Below, piece by piece: positions 16,883 through 27,043 of a stretch of DNA of 45,490 bases. The notes beneath the pieces were generated by a model. It saw only the letters and a list, made by a program, of their open reading frames with translations. It ran no database searches and was not told where the DNA came from. The translations under genes were made by a program, and so were the position numbers. Source of the stretch: Tannerella sp. (lineage in GTDB: Bacteria > Bacteroidota > Bacteroidia > Bacteroidales > Tannerellaceae); the NCBI GenBank assembly GCA_031257565.1, contig JAIROL010000226.1, positions 1 through 45,490 of the forward strand, read 5' to 3'. The number at the start of each line of letters is the position of its first letter. The stretch's first letter is position 1.

Positions 16883-19462
16883 TTATTCTTCATTTATAGC
16901 GCTTTCGCTTTCTTCCACAGGGTCGGTCAGCGAAGTTTTTTCATTAATTGAATTTTTTTCCATTTCCTGCACTGAGTTTTCCGAAATGCCTTTGTTTACG
17001 AGCTTTTCTTCTTCCGTCTCGGAGATAACTTTACAAACAGACGCTATTTCATCATTTCTCTTATCCAGGTTTATTAGTCTTACGCCTTGTGTGGCGCGTC
17101 CAATAATGTTCAAATTTACGACATTTATTCGAATAGCAATACCGGATTTGTTAATTATCATTAAATCATTTTCGTCCGTTACGGATTTAATGTCGACCAA
17201 TTTGCCTGTTTTCTCTGTAACATTTAGGGTTTTGACCCCTTTTCCGCCACGGTTTGTGATACGATAATCATCAATCTTTGAACGTTTACCATAACCTTTT
17301 TCCGAAACGACCAGGATCGATTCTTTTTCCGGTTTTTTAATACAGATCATTCCTACGACACAGTCGTCTTTTTCGTCGAGCGTCATACCGCGCACGCCTG
17401 TAGCCGTACGTCCCATGACGCGCACTTTGCTTTCATGGAAACGGATGGCGCGTCCGTTTTTATTGGCGATCACGACGTCGTTATTTCCGTTTGTCATGCG
17501 GACCTGAATAAGTCCGTCGTCATCGCGTAGCAATATGGCGATAACGCCATTCTGACGTGGACGCGAATAAGCTTCAAGCAACGTTTTCTTGATAATGCCT
17601 TTTTTCGTGCAGAATAATAAATAATGTGAATTAATAAACTCCGTATCGGTAGTCAGATTTTTCACCCGTATGAATGCGCTTACGCTGTCATCCGGATCAA
17701 TGTTCAACAGGTTCTGTATGGCTCGTCCTTTTGACGTGCGCGTACCTTCCGGTATCTCGAAGACCTTTTTCCAGTAACATTTCCCTTTTGCCGTGAAGAA
17801 AAGAAGGGTTGCATGCATGGACGCCGGATATATATATTCCACGAAATCTTCGTCGCGGGTGTCGGAACCTTTCGCGCCGACGCCTCCACGAGCCTGTGCG
17901 CGAAACTCGGATAACGGAGTTCGTTTGATATATCCCATGTGTGAAAGCGTGATGATCATCTCGTCGTCCGCATAGAAATCTTCCGGATTCATTTCTTCCG
18001 ACGCATATACGATATCCGTTTTGCGTTCGTCGCCGTATTTGTCGATGATTTCCTGAAATTCATCTTTTATAACTCCCATCAGGATATCTTCATTTTCAAG
18101 AATTTCTTTCAAACGCGCAATCAGTTTCGCGATTTCTTCAAATTCCGCACGCAGTTTATCCTGCTCCAGTCCCGTCAGTTGACGCAGACGCATTTCAACG
18201 ATCGCACGGGCCTGAATTTCCGATAGATTGAAACGTGCAATCAAATTGGAGATCGCTTCCTGCGGATTGCTTGATTTCTTTATGATGGCAATTACTTCGT
18301 CGATATTGTCGGAAGCGATAATCAATCCTTCGAGGATATGAGCGCGTTCTTCCGCTTTTCTCAACTCATATTTCGTACGGCGGGTAACGACTTCTTTACG
18401 GTGATCGACGAAATAACCGATCATATCTTTCAGATTCATCTGCTTCGGACGCCCCTTTACCAGCGCGATATTATTCACGCTGAACGACGACTGCAACGCC
18501 GTCATCTTGTATAGCTTGTTCAGCGCTACATTCGCATTGGCGTCGCGTTTAATGTCGACAACGATACGCATCCCCTGACGGTCCGATTCATCGTTTACAT
18601 TGGATATGCCTTCAATACGCTTTTCATTGACAAGATCCGCGATGTATTTGATCAATTCGGCTTTATTGACCAGGTATGGTATTTCGCTGATGACGATTTT
18701 GTCGTGGGAGGAAGACGTTTCAATCTCGGCTTTACCTCTTAACACAATACGGCCGCGGCCTGTTTCGAAAGCGTCCTTGACCCCCGCATATCCGTAAATG
18801 GTTGCGCCGGTAGGAAAATCCGGAGCTTTCACATATTCCATCAAACCTTCGACGTCAATATCCCCACGCATGTCGACGTAAGCTTTACAAGCCTCCATAA
18901 CCTCCGTCATATTATGGGGAGGCATGTTTGTCGCCATACCGACGGCAATACCGGAAGCTCCGTTTATCAACAGGTTGGGTATTCGTGTCGGCAAAACGAT
19001 AGGTTCATGTAACGTATCGTCAAAATTCAGCTGAAAATCAACGGTATCTTTATCAATATCGCGCAGTACTTCTTCTGCCAGCTTGCTCAATCGCGCTTCC
19101 GTATAACGCATCGCTGCAGGACTGTCGCCGTCGACCGAACCGAAGTTCCCCTGTCCGTCAACCAACATATAGCGCATCGACCATTTTTGCGCCAGACGAA
19201 CCATTGCAAAATAAACGGAAGAATCTCCGTGAGGATGGTATTTACCTAAAACCTCTCCGACAATTCTCGCGGATTTCTTGTATGGTTTGTCCGACGTGTT
19301 TCCCAACTCGTTCATTCCAAACAAAATACGCCGATGAACAGGCTTAAAGCCGTCTCTGACGTCGGGGAGCGCACGTGATACAATAACGGACATTGAATAA
19401 TCAATGTACGCGGATTTCATCTCATTATTAATATCGATCTTAATAATTCTGTCTTCAACCAT
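16883..19462 (-). CDS. gyrA: DNA gyrase subunit A
   Basis: GyrA is the DNA-cleaving and rejoining subunit of gyrase, which introduces negative supercoils. At 859 residues it is of normal length. Visible features are the N-terminal [20 protein letters not shown] start, the active-site tyrosine in [13 protein letters not shown], the quinolone-resistance region [19 protein letters not shown] with serine at the position equivalent to E. coli Ser83, and six C-terminal beta-pinwheel blades. The first blade's GyrA-box is recognisable ([12 protein letters not shown]). The acidic tail ([13 protein letters not shown]) is typical. The region shows no sign of a common resistance substitution at Ser83. 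Confidence 0.97.
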   Translation of the reverse strand: MVEDRIIKIDINNEMKSAYIDYSMSVIVSRALPDVRDGFKPVHRRILFGMNELGNTSDKPYKKSARIVGEVLGKYHPHGDSSVYFAMVRLAQKWSMRYMLVDGQGNFGSVDGDSPAAMRYTEARLSKLAEEVLRDIDKDTVDFQLNFDDTLHEPIVLPTRIPNLLINGASGIAVGMATNMPPHNMTEVMEACKAYVDMRGDIDVEGLMEYVKAPDFPTGATIYGYAGVKDAFETGRGRIVLRGKAEIETSSSHDKIVISEIPYLVNKAELIKYIADLVNEKRIEGISNVNDESDRQGMRIVVDIKRDANANVALNKLYKMTALQSSFSVNNIALVKGRPKQMNLKDMIGYFVDHRKEVVTRRTKYELRKAEERAHILEGLIIASDNIDEVIAIIKKSSNPQEAISNLIARFNLSEIQARAIVEMRLRQLTGLEQDKLRAEFEEIAKLIARLKEILENEDILMGVIKDEFQEIIDKYGDERKTDIVYASEEMNPEDFYADDEMIITLSHMGYIKRTPLSEFRAQARGGVGAKGSDTRDEDFVEYIYPASMHATLLFFTAKGKCYWKKVFEIPEGTRTSKGRAIQNLLNIDPDDSVSAFIRVKNLTTDTEFINSHYLLFCTKKGIIKKTLLEAYSRPRQNGVIAILLRDDDGLIQVRMTNGNNDVVIANKNGRAIRFHESKVRVMGRTATGVRGMTLDEKDDCVVGMICIKKPEKESILVVSEKGYGKRSKIDDYRITNRGGKGVKTLNVTEKTGKLVDIKSVTDENDLMIINKSGIAIRINVVNLNIIGRATQGVRLINLDKRNDEIASVCKVISETEEEKLVNKGISENSVQEMEKNSINEKTSLTDPVEESESAINEE

Positions 19463-19690
19463 TCTTAATGTTATTTAGTTCCACATTTTTTAATATATAC
19501 ATTATTAAATATACTTCGCATAGTTTGCAAAAAAGCGCACTAAAGTACTGCTTTTTTGTTTCATGGCAAAATCAATCCGGCGAAAAAAATAAAAGAATTG
19601 CCTTATTTTCAAACAAAAGGTTGAAAATAAAGGGATTTTATCGCCAAAGCGTCCGCAGCGTTCTAAGTAAAGGAAATTTTATCCGTAAAT

Positions 19691-19849
19691 TTGGAACTGA
19701 ACAATTTCTTTGACGATCCGAATATATATGAGTTGATGAAAAAAATTGGCACGTTTGATGCTGTGATAGATCCATTTTTTGATGTATATTTGCCAAGAAT
19801 TACCGAATTGATGAATTTTGATGCAAAATATGTAACATGCGGTTTTTAA
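19691..19849 (+). pseudogene. Remnant of a zinc-type (MDR) dehydrogenase, putative
   Basis: A 52-codon frame without an ATG at its open end reads well as the late Rossmann region of medium-chain dehydrogenases: GTFDAVIDPFFDVYLPRITE followed by LMNFDAKYVTCGF, matching the family pattern D-x-V-I-D...L...L...G-x-x-V-x-x-G. A stop precedes it at 19664-19666. The fragment is AT-rich, like the following CPBP gene and unlike gyrA. I read it as the relic of a gene lost from this spot. Family assignment rests on pattern only. Confidence 0.4.
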
Positions 19850-19868
19850 ATATAAAATTAATTGATTC

Positions 19869-20795
19869 ATGTGGACACGATTAACAAAATTACAAAAATT
19901 CTTTTTTATTCTGATTGTATTGTCTCTGGCGGTTGCCGGAATTGGAACTTGGTTATGCGAGCGATTTCTAAATGTGAGCGATCCTGTTATTAACTACGGG
20001 ATTAAACTCCAGATAGTAGGAGGGTTGTATATGTTTGCCCCTACTATTTCTGTCTTGATTGTAGAAAAATGGAATTTCAAGAAAGTTTTTACGGAATACA
20101 ACATTCGACTAAAAGCTATTCATATTTCCAAGTCTGTAAAATACATATTGCTTACGGCATTTTTATTGCCGGTACTGATCCTGTTTTTTTCTTTTTTATT
20201 TGGCAATGTATTTGGACTCAAAGAATTTGGTTTTTTAATTATCTCAAAAGAGGATTTAAATCCTTTAGTTATGACAGAATTACCTCCTTTCTTTTCTGAT
20301 TTTACGTTGCGTATGTTGATTGGCATTCCGTTTTTAGCTGTTTCCAGTTTATTAGCAGGTTGTACTATTAATCTTATTTTTGCTTTAGGTGAAGAAATTG
20401 CCTGGCGAGGCTTTTTAGAAAAAGAAATCGTAATAAGCGAAAAATGTAAACCACTTTTAATTGGTACTGTTTGGGGACTATGGCATGCCCCTTTAATTCT
20501 GCTACTTGGACTTAATTATGTAGAACATCGCATTGTTGGTATTTTTGTTATGGTAATTGTTTGTATTGCATTAGCATATTACTTTTCTCAATCGCTTCAT
20601 CAATCTCGCACGCTATTGGTTCCTGCCGCTTTACATGGAATAATAAATTTCAGTCCACTTTTTACTCTTATTTTTGTAAAAACAGGAAATCCTTTATTAG
20701 GGCCGCCGATGGGGCTTATTTTTGCATTATCAGTAGCTACCGTCATTTTCATATTATGGTTATTTAGAAAACGAACACTAAATGAAGAAACATAA
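19869..20795 (+). CDS. CPBP-family intramembrane glutamic endopeptidase
   Basis: CPBP (CAAX protease and bacteriocin-processing) proteins are membrane metal-independent or metal-using proteases. This 308-residue protein has about eight hydrophobic segments and the conserved motifs EEIAWRGFLEKE (about 175-186), WGLWHAPLIL (about 202-211) and a late HGIINF histidine. It is much more AT-rich than the flanking gyrA and paaK genes and follows a gene remnant, which suggests horizontal acquisition. Bacteriocin self-immunity is one known role in the family, but no bacteriocin gene is visible here. Confidence 0.85.
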   Translation: MWTRLTKLQKFFFILIVLSLAVAGIGTWLCERFLNVSDPVINYGIKLQIVGGLYMFAPTISVLIVEKWNFKKVFTEYNIRLKAIHISKSVKYILLTAFLLPVLILFFSFLFGNVFGLKEFGFLIISKEDLNPLVMTELPPFFSDFTLRMLIGIPFLAVSSLLAGCTINLIFALGEEIAWRGFLEKEIVISEKCKPLLIGTVWGLWHAPLILLLGLNYVEHRIVGIFVMVIVCIALAYYFSQSLHQSRTLLVPAALHGIINFSPLFTLIFVKTGNPLLGPPMGLIFALSVATVIFILWLFRKRTLNEET

Positions 20796-20878
20796 AAAAA
20801 ACTTTTTTCATTACATGCGTTTGGAAATCTTACGATTTTCATCTAATTTTGTCCCTCAATAATAAAAATAAAGAAGAA

Positions 20879-22189
20879 ATGACGTCATCCTACTGGCAGG
20901 AGGAACTGGAAACGATGGATTGTAACGATCTGCGGTTGCTGCAGACCGAGAGATTACGCAAGACAATGACGCAGGCTGCTAATTCTCCCTTTTATAAAAA
21001 AGTGTTCGCAGAAAAAGGCTTGTCCGCCGATCGTATAAAATCGCCGGAGGATTTGAAAAATCTGCCCTTTACTACAAAAGAGGATCTGAGGTCTCATTAT
21101 CCGTTCGGATTTGTAACGATACCGCTTCAGCAATGTGTGCGTTTACATTCGTCGAGCGGCACTACCGGAAATCCGACTGTTGTCCTCCACTCTCGGAAAG
21201 ACATTGACTTATGGGCTAATCAGGTGGCCCGTTGTATGTATATGGTCGGTTTACGCGATACGGACGTATTTCAGAATACATCCGGCTATGGCATGTTTAC
21301 CGGAGGACTTGGTTTTCAGTATGGCGCTGAAAAACTGGGCGCTCTCACCGTTCCGGCTGCAGCCGGAAATTCAAAACGCCAGATCAAATTTATCATGGAT
21401 TTCGGTACTACGGTTCTTCATATTATACCAAGTTACGCTACGCGTCTGGCCGAGGTATTTCAGGAAATGAACATCGATCCGCGTATGGATACGCAGTTAC
21501 GCGTTTTCTGTATGGGCGCGGAACCGCATTCCGAAGAACAAAGGCGTCGTATCGAGCAATTATTGGGCGTGAAAGCCTATAATTGCTTCGGAATGTCCGA
21601 AATGAACGGCCCTGGCGTCGCATTCGAATGTATGGAACAGAAAGGTCTTCATATCTGGGAAGATTATGTGATTGCGGAAATCATCGATCCGCAAACATTA
21701 CAACCTGTTCCCGACGGAGAGATCGGCGAACTGGTCCTTACAACGCTTCAGCGTGAAGCGATGCCGCTGATACGATACCGTACGCACGACCTTACGCGCT
21801 TCTTGCCCGGCGAATGTCCGTGCGGACGGACACACCGGCGTATAGATCGCTTCAGAGGCCGTAGCGACGATATGATCATACTGAAAGGAGTCAATATTTT
21901 CCCGGTACAGATAGAAACGATATTAATGAGCTTCAAAGAACTGGGCGGAAACTATCTGATAACAATAGAAACGGTCGGTAATAACGACGAGATGCTTATT
22001 GAAGTTGAATTAAGCGACCTCTTCACCGACGATTACGGCGTTCTTGAACGTCTGAACCGGAAAATCGTCCGGCAATTGAAAGACGAGCTCCTGATAACTC
22101 CCCGTGTGAAACTGATATCAAAAGGATCCCTTCCGGTTTCCGAAGGAAAAGCCGTTCGCGTGAAGGATCTTCGTAAACTCTGTCTTTAG
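20879..22189 (+). CDS. paaK: Phenylacetate-CoA ligase family protein, copy 1
   Basis: Adenylate-forming enzymes of this family join arylacetates to CoA. With an arylpyruvate oxidoreductase nearby they can run toward arylacetate and ATP. Motifs are the phosphate-binding loop SSSGTTGNPTVV (about 90-101), the GMSEMNGPGVAFEC motif, RYRTHDLTRF and the hinge region GRSDDMIILKGVNIFPVQIE (about 329-348). I chose ATG 20879 (MTSSYWQEELETMDC), giving 436 residues. A TTG 30 bases upstream is also open. A second, clearly diverged copy lies at 32995. An ACT-domain gene follows each copy. Confidence 0.93.
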   Translation: MTSSYWQEELETMDCNDLRLLQTERLRKTMTQAANSPFYKKVFAEKGLSADRIKSPEDLKNLPFTTKEDLRSHYPFGFVTIPLQQCVRLHSSSGTTGNPTVVLHSRKDIDLWANQVARCMYMVGLRDTDVFQNTSGYGMFTGGLGFQYGAEKLGALTVPAAAGNSKRQIKFIMDFGTTVLHIIPSYATRLAEVFQEMNIDPRMDTQLRVFCMGAEPHSEEQRRRIEQLLGVKAYNCFGMSEMNGPGVAFECMEQKGLHIWEDYVIAEIIDPQTLQPVPDGEIGELVLTTLQREAMPLIRYRTHDLTRFLPGECPCGRTHRRIDRFRGRSDDMIILKGVNIFPVQIETILMSFKELGGNYLITIETVGNNDEMLIEVELSDLFTDDYGVLERLNRKIVRQLKDELLITPRVKLISKGSLPVSEGKAVRVKDLRKLCL

Positions 22190-22218
22190 ATTATTAACCA
22201 CAATAAATCCCGAATCCT

Positions 22219-22644
22219 ATGACTGTTAATCAAATCTCTGTTTTCATTGAGAATAAATACGGCAAATTGTGCGAAATTCTGGCATTACTGGGAAATGAGA
22301 ATATACATATTATTGCCGCGACTGTAGCGGATACTTCGGAGTACGGCATATTAAGGCTTATCGTCACCGAACCGGAAATAGCGTATAAAATACTGAAAAG
22401 CAATAATGTCAATGTGAATCTGACCGATGTGCTTGCCATCGCTACGGAATCGTCGGCCGGAAGTTTTGCCAAAACGCTGAAATTCTTTACGCATTCGGGA
22501 CTTAGCATCGAATATATGTACTGCTTTTCGCTGAAAGGAAAGTCGGTGCTTATACTGCGTACCAATAACCGGGAAGCCGCACGCGAGGTCATACGCCGTC
22601 ACGACCTGGACTATATATGCGAGAACGACCTTGTAAACTTATAA
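22219..22644 (+). CDS. Tandem ACT-domain protein, copy 1
   Basis: The 141-residue protein consists of two ACT domains (about 1-70 and 71-141): MTVNQISVFIENKYGKLCEI, then FAKTLKFFTHSGLSIEYMYC. ACT domains bind amino acids and regulate metabolic enzymes. The fixed pairing with a PaaK-family ligase here and at 34356 suggests it senses an aromatic amino acid or aryl acid and controls the ligase or its expression. That is inference. Confidence 0.88.
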   Translation: MTVNQISVFIENKYGKLCEILALLGNENIHIIAATVADTSEYGILRLIVTEPEIAYKILKSNNVNVNLTDVLAIATESSAGSFAKTLKFFTHSGLSIEYMYCFSLKGKSVLILRTNNREAAREVIRRHDLDYICENDLVNL

Positions 22645-22678
22645 TTCACGGAAAGATTAACTTAAAAACAAAATAACA

Positions 22679-22789
22679 ATGTTTGGAATAGATGACCCCG
22701 GAACCTGGATAGCCTATCTTTTGGCGTTTATATGTCTCGCATTTTCTATATGGTATGGCGTTTCACGTTGGAATAAAGATGAAAAATAA
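22679..22789 (+). CDS. Symporter small accessory protein, 36 residues
   Basis: This short gene lies in the 145-base gap between the ACT and symporter genes. It begins MFGIDDPGTWIAYLLAFICL and ends with RWNKDEK, with one hydrophobic segment (about 10-27). Its TAA is directly followed by the ATG of the symporter (22790). Tiny membrane proteins of this kind precede sodium/solute symporter genes in many anaerobes and are now named symporter small accessory proteins. It is easily missed in automatic annotation. Confidence 0.8.
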   Translation: MFGIDDPGTWIAYLLAFICLAFSIWYGVSRWNKDEK

Positions 22790-24352
22790 ATGGATACATT
22801 AGGAATTGGTATAATCGTTATACTTTATATGTTTGTTCTTGCATGGTTGGGATACCTCGGATACAAACGGACAAAAAATGCAAGCGACTATCTGCTTGGA
22901 GGGCGCGAGATCAATCCGGTCATTATGGCTCTCTCCTACGGGGCGACTTTTATTTCCGCATCGGCAATTGTCGGATTTGGCGGCGTGGCGGCAACGTTCG
23001 GTATGGGCATCCAATGGCTTTGCGTACTGAATATGCTGATGGGCGTTATCATTGCATTCATTTTTTTCGGCAGACGTACGCGGCGCCTCGGAGAAGAATA
23101 TAATGCCAATACATTTCCGCAATTTCTGGGACTTCACTACAACTCGCGTGCAGTACAGGTTTTTATCGCGGTTGTGATATTTGTCGGGATGCCTTTATAT
23201 ACGGCGGTTGTGATGAAAGGCGGCGCGGTGTTTCTGGAGCAGATGTTCAATGTGGATTACAATATTGCGTTGCTTGTATTTACGCTGATTGTTGCCGCTT
23301 ATGTGATTACGGGAGGCATAAAAGGAGTCTTGTATACCGACGCATTTCAGGCTGTTATCATGTTTTTATGTATGTTATTCCTGCTGATATGGTTCTATCA
23401 TACGATAGGAATGAATTTTACGGAAGCCAACCGGGCGCTTTCGGATATTGCGCATCTTGTTCCCGAGCGGTTTCAGGCTATCGGCCATCAGGGATGGACG
23501 CGTATGCCGGTATCAGGTTCTCCTCAATGGTATACGCTGGTTACTTCGCTTATACTCGGAGTCGGCATCGGATGTCTGGCACAACCACAATTGGCGGTAC
23601 GCTTCATGATGGTAAAAAGCTCCAAACAGCTGAACCGCGGGGTTCTTATAGGAAGCGTATTCATTGTTATTACAGTGGGGTCTATTTATCATGTCGGAGC
23701 GTTATCTAATCTTTTCTTTCTTAAAACAGAAGGCGTCGTAGCATCCGAGGCGATAAAAGATATGGATAAGATTATCCCCCTGTTTATCAACAAAGCAATG
23801 CCGCAGTGGTTCGGCGCGTTTTTTATGCTGTGCATTATTTCGGCAAGCATGTCGACATTGAGCGCTCTTTTTCATACAATGGGTTCGGCTTTCGGGTCCG
23901 ATATTTTCCCGAAGTCAGGCCGTCGTAAAAACCCCCATTCTACGATTGGGGTGCGGATTGGCGTGCTTTTTTCAATTATAGTCAGTTATATTATATGCTA
24001 TACGCTCAGTGCAGGTATCATCGCACGAGGTACGGCCTTATTTATGGGCGTTTGCGCCGCTACCTTCCTTCCCGCTTATGTCTGCTCCCTGTACTGGAAA
24101 AAGGCAACCCGCCGGGGCGTATTGACTAGTTTATACACAGGCGCCGCAACCAGTATTTTTTCCATGCTTTTTCTGCATAGGGCGGAAGCGGCTCCGATCG
24201 GTTTGTGCCGCTTGTTGACAGGCAGGGATGTGCTGATCGACGTATATCCGTGGTTTGCGATAGATCCGATTGTAATTGCCTTACCGGTTTCGGTATTTAC
24301 AATCATTGGGGTGAGTTTGCTGACACAATCCCGAAAATGCGTATCAAATTAA
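22790..24352 (+). CDS. Sodium/solute symporter (SSS family)
   Basis: The 520-residue protein has about 13 hydrophobic segments and typical SSS features: the early NASDYLLGGREINPVIMALS motif after TM1 and YVITGGIKGVLYTDAFQAVI in the middle. SSS transporters use the sodium gradient to import sugars, amino acids, carboxylates or similar. The substrate cannot be read from sequence. Its place between the paaK-ACT pair and iorAB suggests uptake or release of an aromatic amino acid or aryl acid, by context only. Confidence 0.9.
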   Translation: MDTLGIGIIVILYMFVLAWLGYLGYKRTKNASDYLLGGREINPVIMALSYGATFISASAIVGFGGVAATFGMGIQWLCVLNMLMGVIIAFIFFGRRTRRLGEEYNANTFPQFLGLHYNSRAVQVFIAVVIFVGMPLYTAVVMKGGAVFLEQMFNVDYNIALLVFTLIVAAYVITGGIKGVLYTDAFQAVIMFLCMLFLLIWFYHTIGMNFTEANRALSDIAHLVPERFQAIGHQGWTRMPVSGSPQWYTLVTSLILGVGIGCLAQPQLAVRFMMVKSSKQLNRGVLIGSVFIVITVGSIYHVGALSNLFFLKTEGVVASEAIKDMDKIIPLFINKAMPQWFGAFFMLCIISASMSTLSALFHTMGSAFGSDIFPKSGRRKNPHSTIGVRIGVLFSIIVSYIICYTLSAGIIARGTALFMGVCAATFLPAYVCSLYWKKATRRGVLTSLYTGAATSIFSMLFLHRAEAAPIGLCRLLTGRDVLIDVYPWFAIDPIVIALPVSVFTIIGVSLLTQSRKCVSN

Positions 24353-24380
24353 TGCATACTTTTGCGACGATATTTTAAGC

Positions 24381-25418
24381 ATGAAGAAAATAACTAAAAA
24401 GCTGTTATCGATCGGAATTATTATTATTACGGCCGTTGGCGCGGTATGTGGAGCAATTGCATACGGCCTGTTGTATATGCCTAATTTTAAACTCTCCGAA
24501 ACAAAGTATGTTTATATCTATGAAGATCATAAAGATTTTGACGCTTTGTGCGAGGAATTGCGCGATTCGGCAGGTTGCAGGCACATTGATCTTTTCAGAA
24601 TCCTGGCCGGTTTCCGCGAATATCCCGGAAATATGAAATCCGGACGGTTTGCAGTTGAGCCGGATATGAATAATCATACGTTGCTGAATCGTTTACGCCG
24701 CGGACAACAAACGCCGGTCAGGCTCACATTCAATAATATACGGCTTCTCGGCGACCTGACTGCCCGTCTTTCCGATCAACTGATGATTGAAGAGGACGAT
24801 TTGTTATCAAGACTCGGGGATGATGAATATAGCGAGTCGTTAGGATTTAACGCGGCGACCATCAAAGCCATGTTTATTCCCAATACGTATGAAGTATACT
24901 GGAATATTTCCGCAGATAAGCTGATTGAACGTATGAAGCGCGAATATGACGCTTTCTGGAATGAAAACCGCCTTGCGAAAGCCGGAGAATTGCGTATGTC
25001 GCCCGTTGAAGTATCGATTCTTGCATCCGTTGTGGAAGAGGAAACCACTGTTCCGGACGAATATCCTGTCGTTGCAGGATTGTATATAAACCGTTTACGC
25101 AGAGGCATGCCGTTGCAGGCCGACCCTACCGTGAAATATGCTGTGGGAGACTTTTCTCTCCGGCGTATTCTGAATAAACACCTGGAAGTAGAATCTCCGT
25201 ATAATACATATCTGCACGAAGGACTGCCTCCCGGACCGATACGCGTCCCTTCGGTGAAAGGGATTGACGCCGTTCTTAACTATACAAAACACAACTATCT
25301 TTATATGTGCGCCAAAGAAGATTTTTCCGGACGCCACAATTTTGCCGTTACCCTGAGCGAACATAACCGGAATGCGGATAAATACCGTGCGGAATTGAAC
25401 CGGCGGGGTATAAGATAA
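24381..25418 (+). CDS. mltG: Endolytic murein transglycosylase MltG
   Basis: MltG cuts nascent peptidoglycan within glycan strands and helps set strand length. The protein has one N-terminal membrane anchor (about 6-30), a LysM-like part and the YceG catalytic domain. The catalytic-site motif ASVVEEETTVPDEYPVVAGL (glutamate about 219) and LQADPTVKYAVG are plain, and LPPGPIRVPS follows near the end. At 345 residues it is normal. A possible -7 box TACTTTTG is at 24357-24364. It is probably unrelated in function to its neighbours. Confidence 0.94.
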   Translation: MKKITKKLLSIGIIIITAVGAVCGAIAYGLLYMPNFKLSETKYVYIYEDHKDFDALCEELRDSAGCRHIDLFRILAGFREYPGNMKSGRFAVEPDMNNHTLLNRLRRGQQTPVRLTFNNIRLLGDLTARLSDQLMIEEDDLLSRLGDDEYSESLGFNAATIKAMFIPNTYEVYWNISADKLIERMKREYDAFWNENRLAKAGELRMSPVEVSILASVVEEETTVPDEYPVVAGLYINRLRRGMPLQADPTVKYAVGDFSLRRILNKHLEVESPYNTYLHEGLPPGPIRVPSVKGIDAVLNYTKHNYLYMCAKEDFSGRHNFAVTLSEHNRNADKYRAELNRRGIR

Positions 25419-25445
25419 CACAGAGATGATAAAATAATAACACGT

Positions 25446-27032
25446 ATGAATAAAAAATTATTTTTAGGTGATGAAGCCATAGCGCAGGCTGCGATAGATG
25501 CAGGATTATCCGGCGTATATTCGTATCCGGGGACTCCATCGACTGAAATAACGGAGTATATACGACGGAAAACAGCCGGAAGCGATATACACAGCCGTTG
25601 GTGCGCGAACGAAAAAACAGCGATGGAAGCGGCGCTCGGTATGAGTTATGCCGGGAAACGCGCCCTGTGCTGCATGAAACATGTCGGGCTGAATGTGGCG
25701 GCAGACTGTTTTATGAACGCAGCAATAAGTGGTATAAACGGAGGAATGATCATCGTTTCGGCAGACGACCCTTCAATGCATTCGTCCCAGAATGAGCAGG
25801 ATAACCGGATATACGGGGATTTTGCCATGATCCCGATGCTGGAGCCTTCGAACCAACAGGAAGCTTATGATATGGTATACGAAGGATTTGAACTGTCGGA
25901 GAAACTGGGTTATCCGATTTTATTGCGCATCACCACCCGGATGGCTCATTCACGGGCGGGCGTTACAACCCGCGAACAAAAAAAACAGAACGAAATCTGT
26001 TTTCCGGAAGATGGCCGCAAACGTTTTATCCTGTTACCGGCTCTGGCGCGCCAGCGGTTCAGGGTTATACTGGAAGCGCAGGACCTTTTCGTAAAAACAT
26101 CCGAAGAGTCTATATATAATCAATATTTTGACGGACCGGACAAAAAATTGGGCATTATTACCGCCGGTATTGCATTTAATTATTTTTCCGAAAATTATCC
26201 GGACGGATTTGAGTGTCCGGTACTTAAAATATGCCAATACCCGTTGCCGAAAAAAATGATCGAAAAAATCGCCTCCGAATGTGACGAATTGCTGCTCCTT
26301 GAAGAAGGTTTTCCGTTTGTGGAAGCGCAACTGAAAGGATACCTCGGGAAAGGACCGAAAGTGCGCGGACGCCTTGACGGCACGCTCAAACGCGACGGCG
26401 AGCTGACGCCGCATGCGGTAGGTCAGGCGCTGGGAAAGAATATCGAGCATTACTATGCGGTACCGGAACTGGTGGAACCGCGCCCGCCGATGTTATGCCA
26501 GGGATGCGGACATCGCGATCTGTACGATGCGCTGAATGAGGTGGTCGGAGAATTTGAGAATGCAAAAGTCTTCTCGGATATCGGATGCTATACGCTTGGC
26601 GCCCTGCCTCCTTTCCGCGCGATTGATACGTGTATCGATATGGGAGCGTCCATCACAATGGCAAAAGGAGCGTCCGATGCGGGCGTACATCCGTCTATTG
26701 CCGTAATAGGCGATTCCACTTTTACCCATTCCGGTATGACAGGTTTGCTCGATTGCGTTAATGAAGAATCGAATGTGACGATTATCATATCCGATAACGA
26801 AACGACGGCTATGACCGGAGGTCAGGATTCGGCCGGCACGGGACGTATCGAGTCGATATGTCAGGGAATAGGAGTTGCACCGGAGCATATACGCGTGATA
26901 ACGCCGCTGAAAAAGAATTACGAGGAAATGAAAGCGATGATGAGGGAGGAAATCGGATACAAAGGCGTTTCGGTCATTATTCCGCGTCGTGAATGTATAC
27001 AAACTCTAACCCGCAAGAGAAAGAAAAAATAA
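25446..27032 (+). CDS. iorA: Indolepyruvate:ferredoxin oxidoreductase, alpha subunit
   Basis: IorA is the TPP-binding catalytic subunit that oxidatively decarboxylates arylpyruvates to arylacetyl-CoA, reducing ferredoxin. The 528-residue protein has the N-terminal pyrimidine-binding domain (AGLSGVYSYPGTPSTEITEY), the CQGCGHRDLYDAL motif (about 350) and the TPP pyrophosphate motif GDSTFTHSGMTGLLD...NETTAMTGGQ (about 424-458). It ends at RRECIQTLTRKRKKK. The Cys-rich 4Fe-4S ferredoxin domain found at the C-terminus of archaeal IorA is absent. iorB starts 12 bases after the stop. Confidence 0.92.
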   Translation: MNKKLFLGDEAIAQAAIDAGLSGVYSYPGTPSTEITEYIRRKTAGSDIHSRWCANEKTAMEAALGMSYAGKRALCCMKHVGLNVAADCFMNAAISGINGGMIIVSADDPSMHSSQNEQDNRIYGDFAMIPMLEPSNQQEAYDMVYEGFELSEKLGYPILLRITTRMAHSRAGVTTREQKKQNEICFPEDGRKRFILLPALARQRFRVILEAQDLFVKTSEESIYNQYFDGPDKKLGIITAGIAFNYFSENYPDGFECPVLKICQYPLPKKMIEKIASECDELLLLEEGFPFVEAQLKGYLGKGPKVRGRLDGTLKRDGELTPHAVGQALGKNIEHYYAVPELVEPRPPMLCQGCGHRDLYDALNEVVGEFENAKVFSDIGCYTLGALPPFRAIDTCIDMGASITMAKGASDAGVHPSIAVIGDSTFTHSGMTGLLDCVNEESNVTIIISDNETTAMTGGQDSAGTGRIESICQGIGVAPEHIRVITPLKKNYEEMKAMMREEIGYKGVSVIIPRRECIQTLTRKRKKK

Positions 27033-27043
27033 ATAATGTAAAC

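Noticed and set aside
19468-19713. 81-codon plus-strand frame before the CPBP gene
   Set aside because: It starts directly at the gyrA start region and ends inside the dehydrogenase relic in a different frame. No motif is visible.
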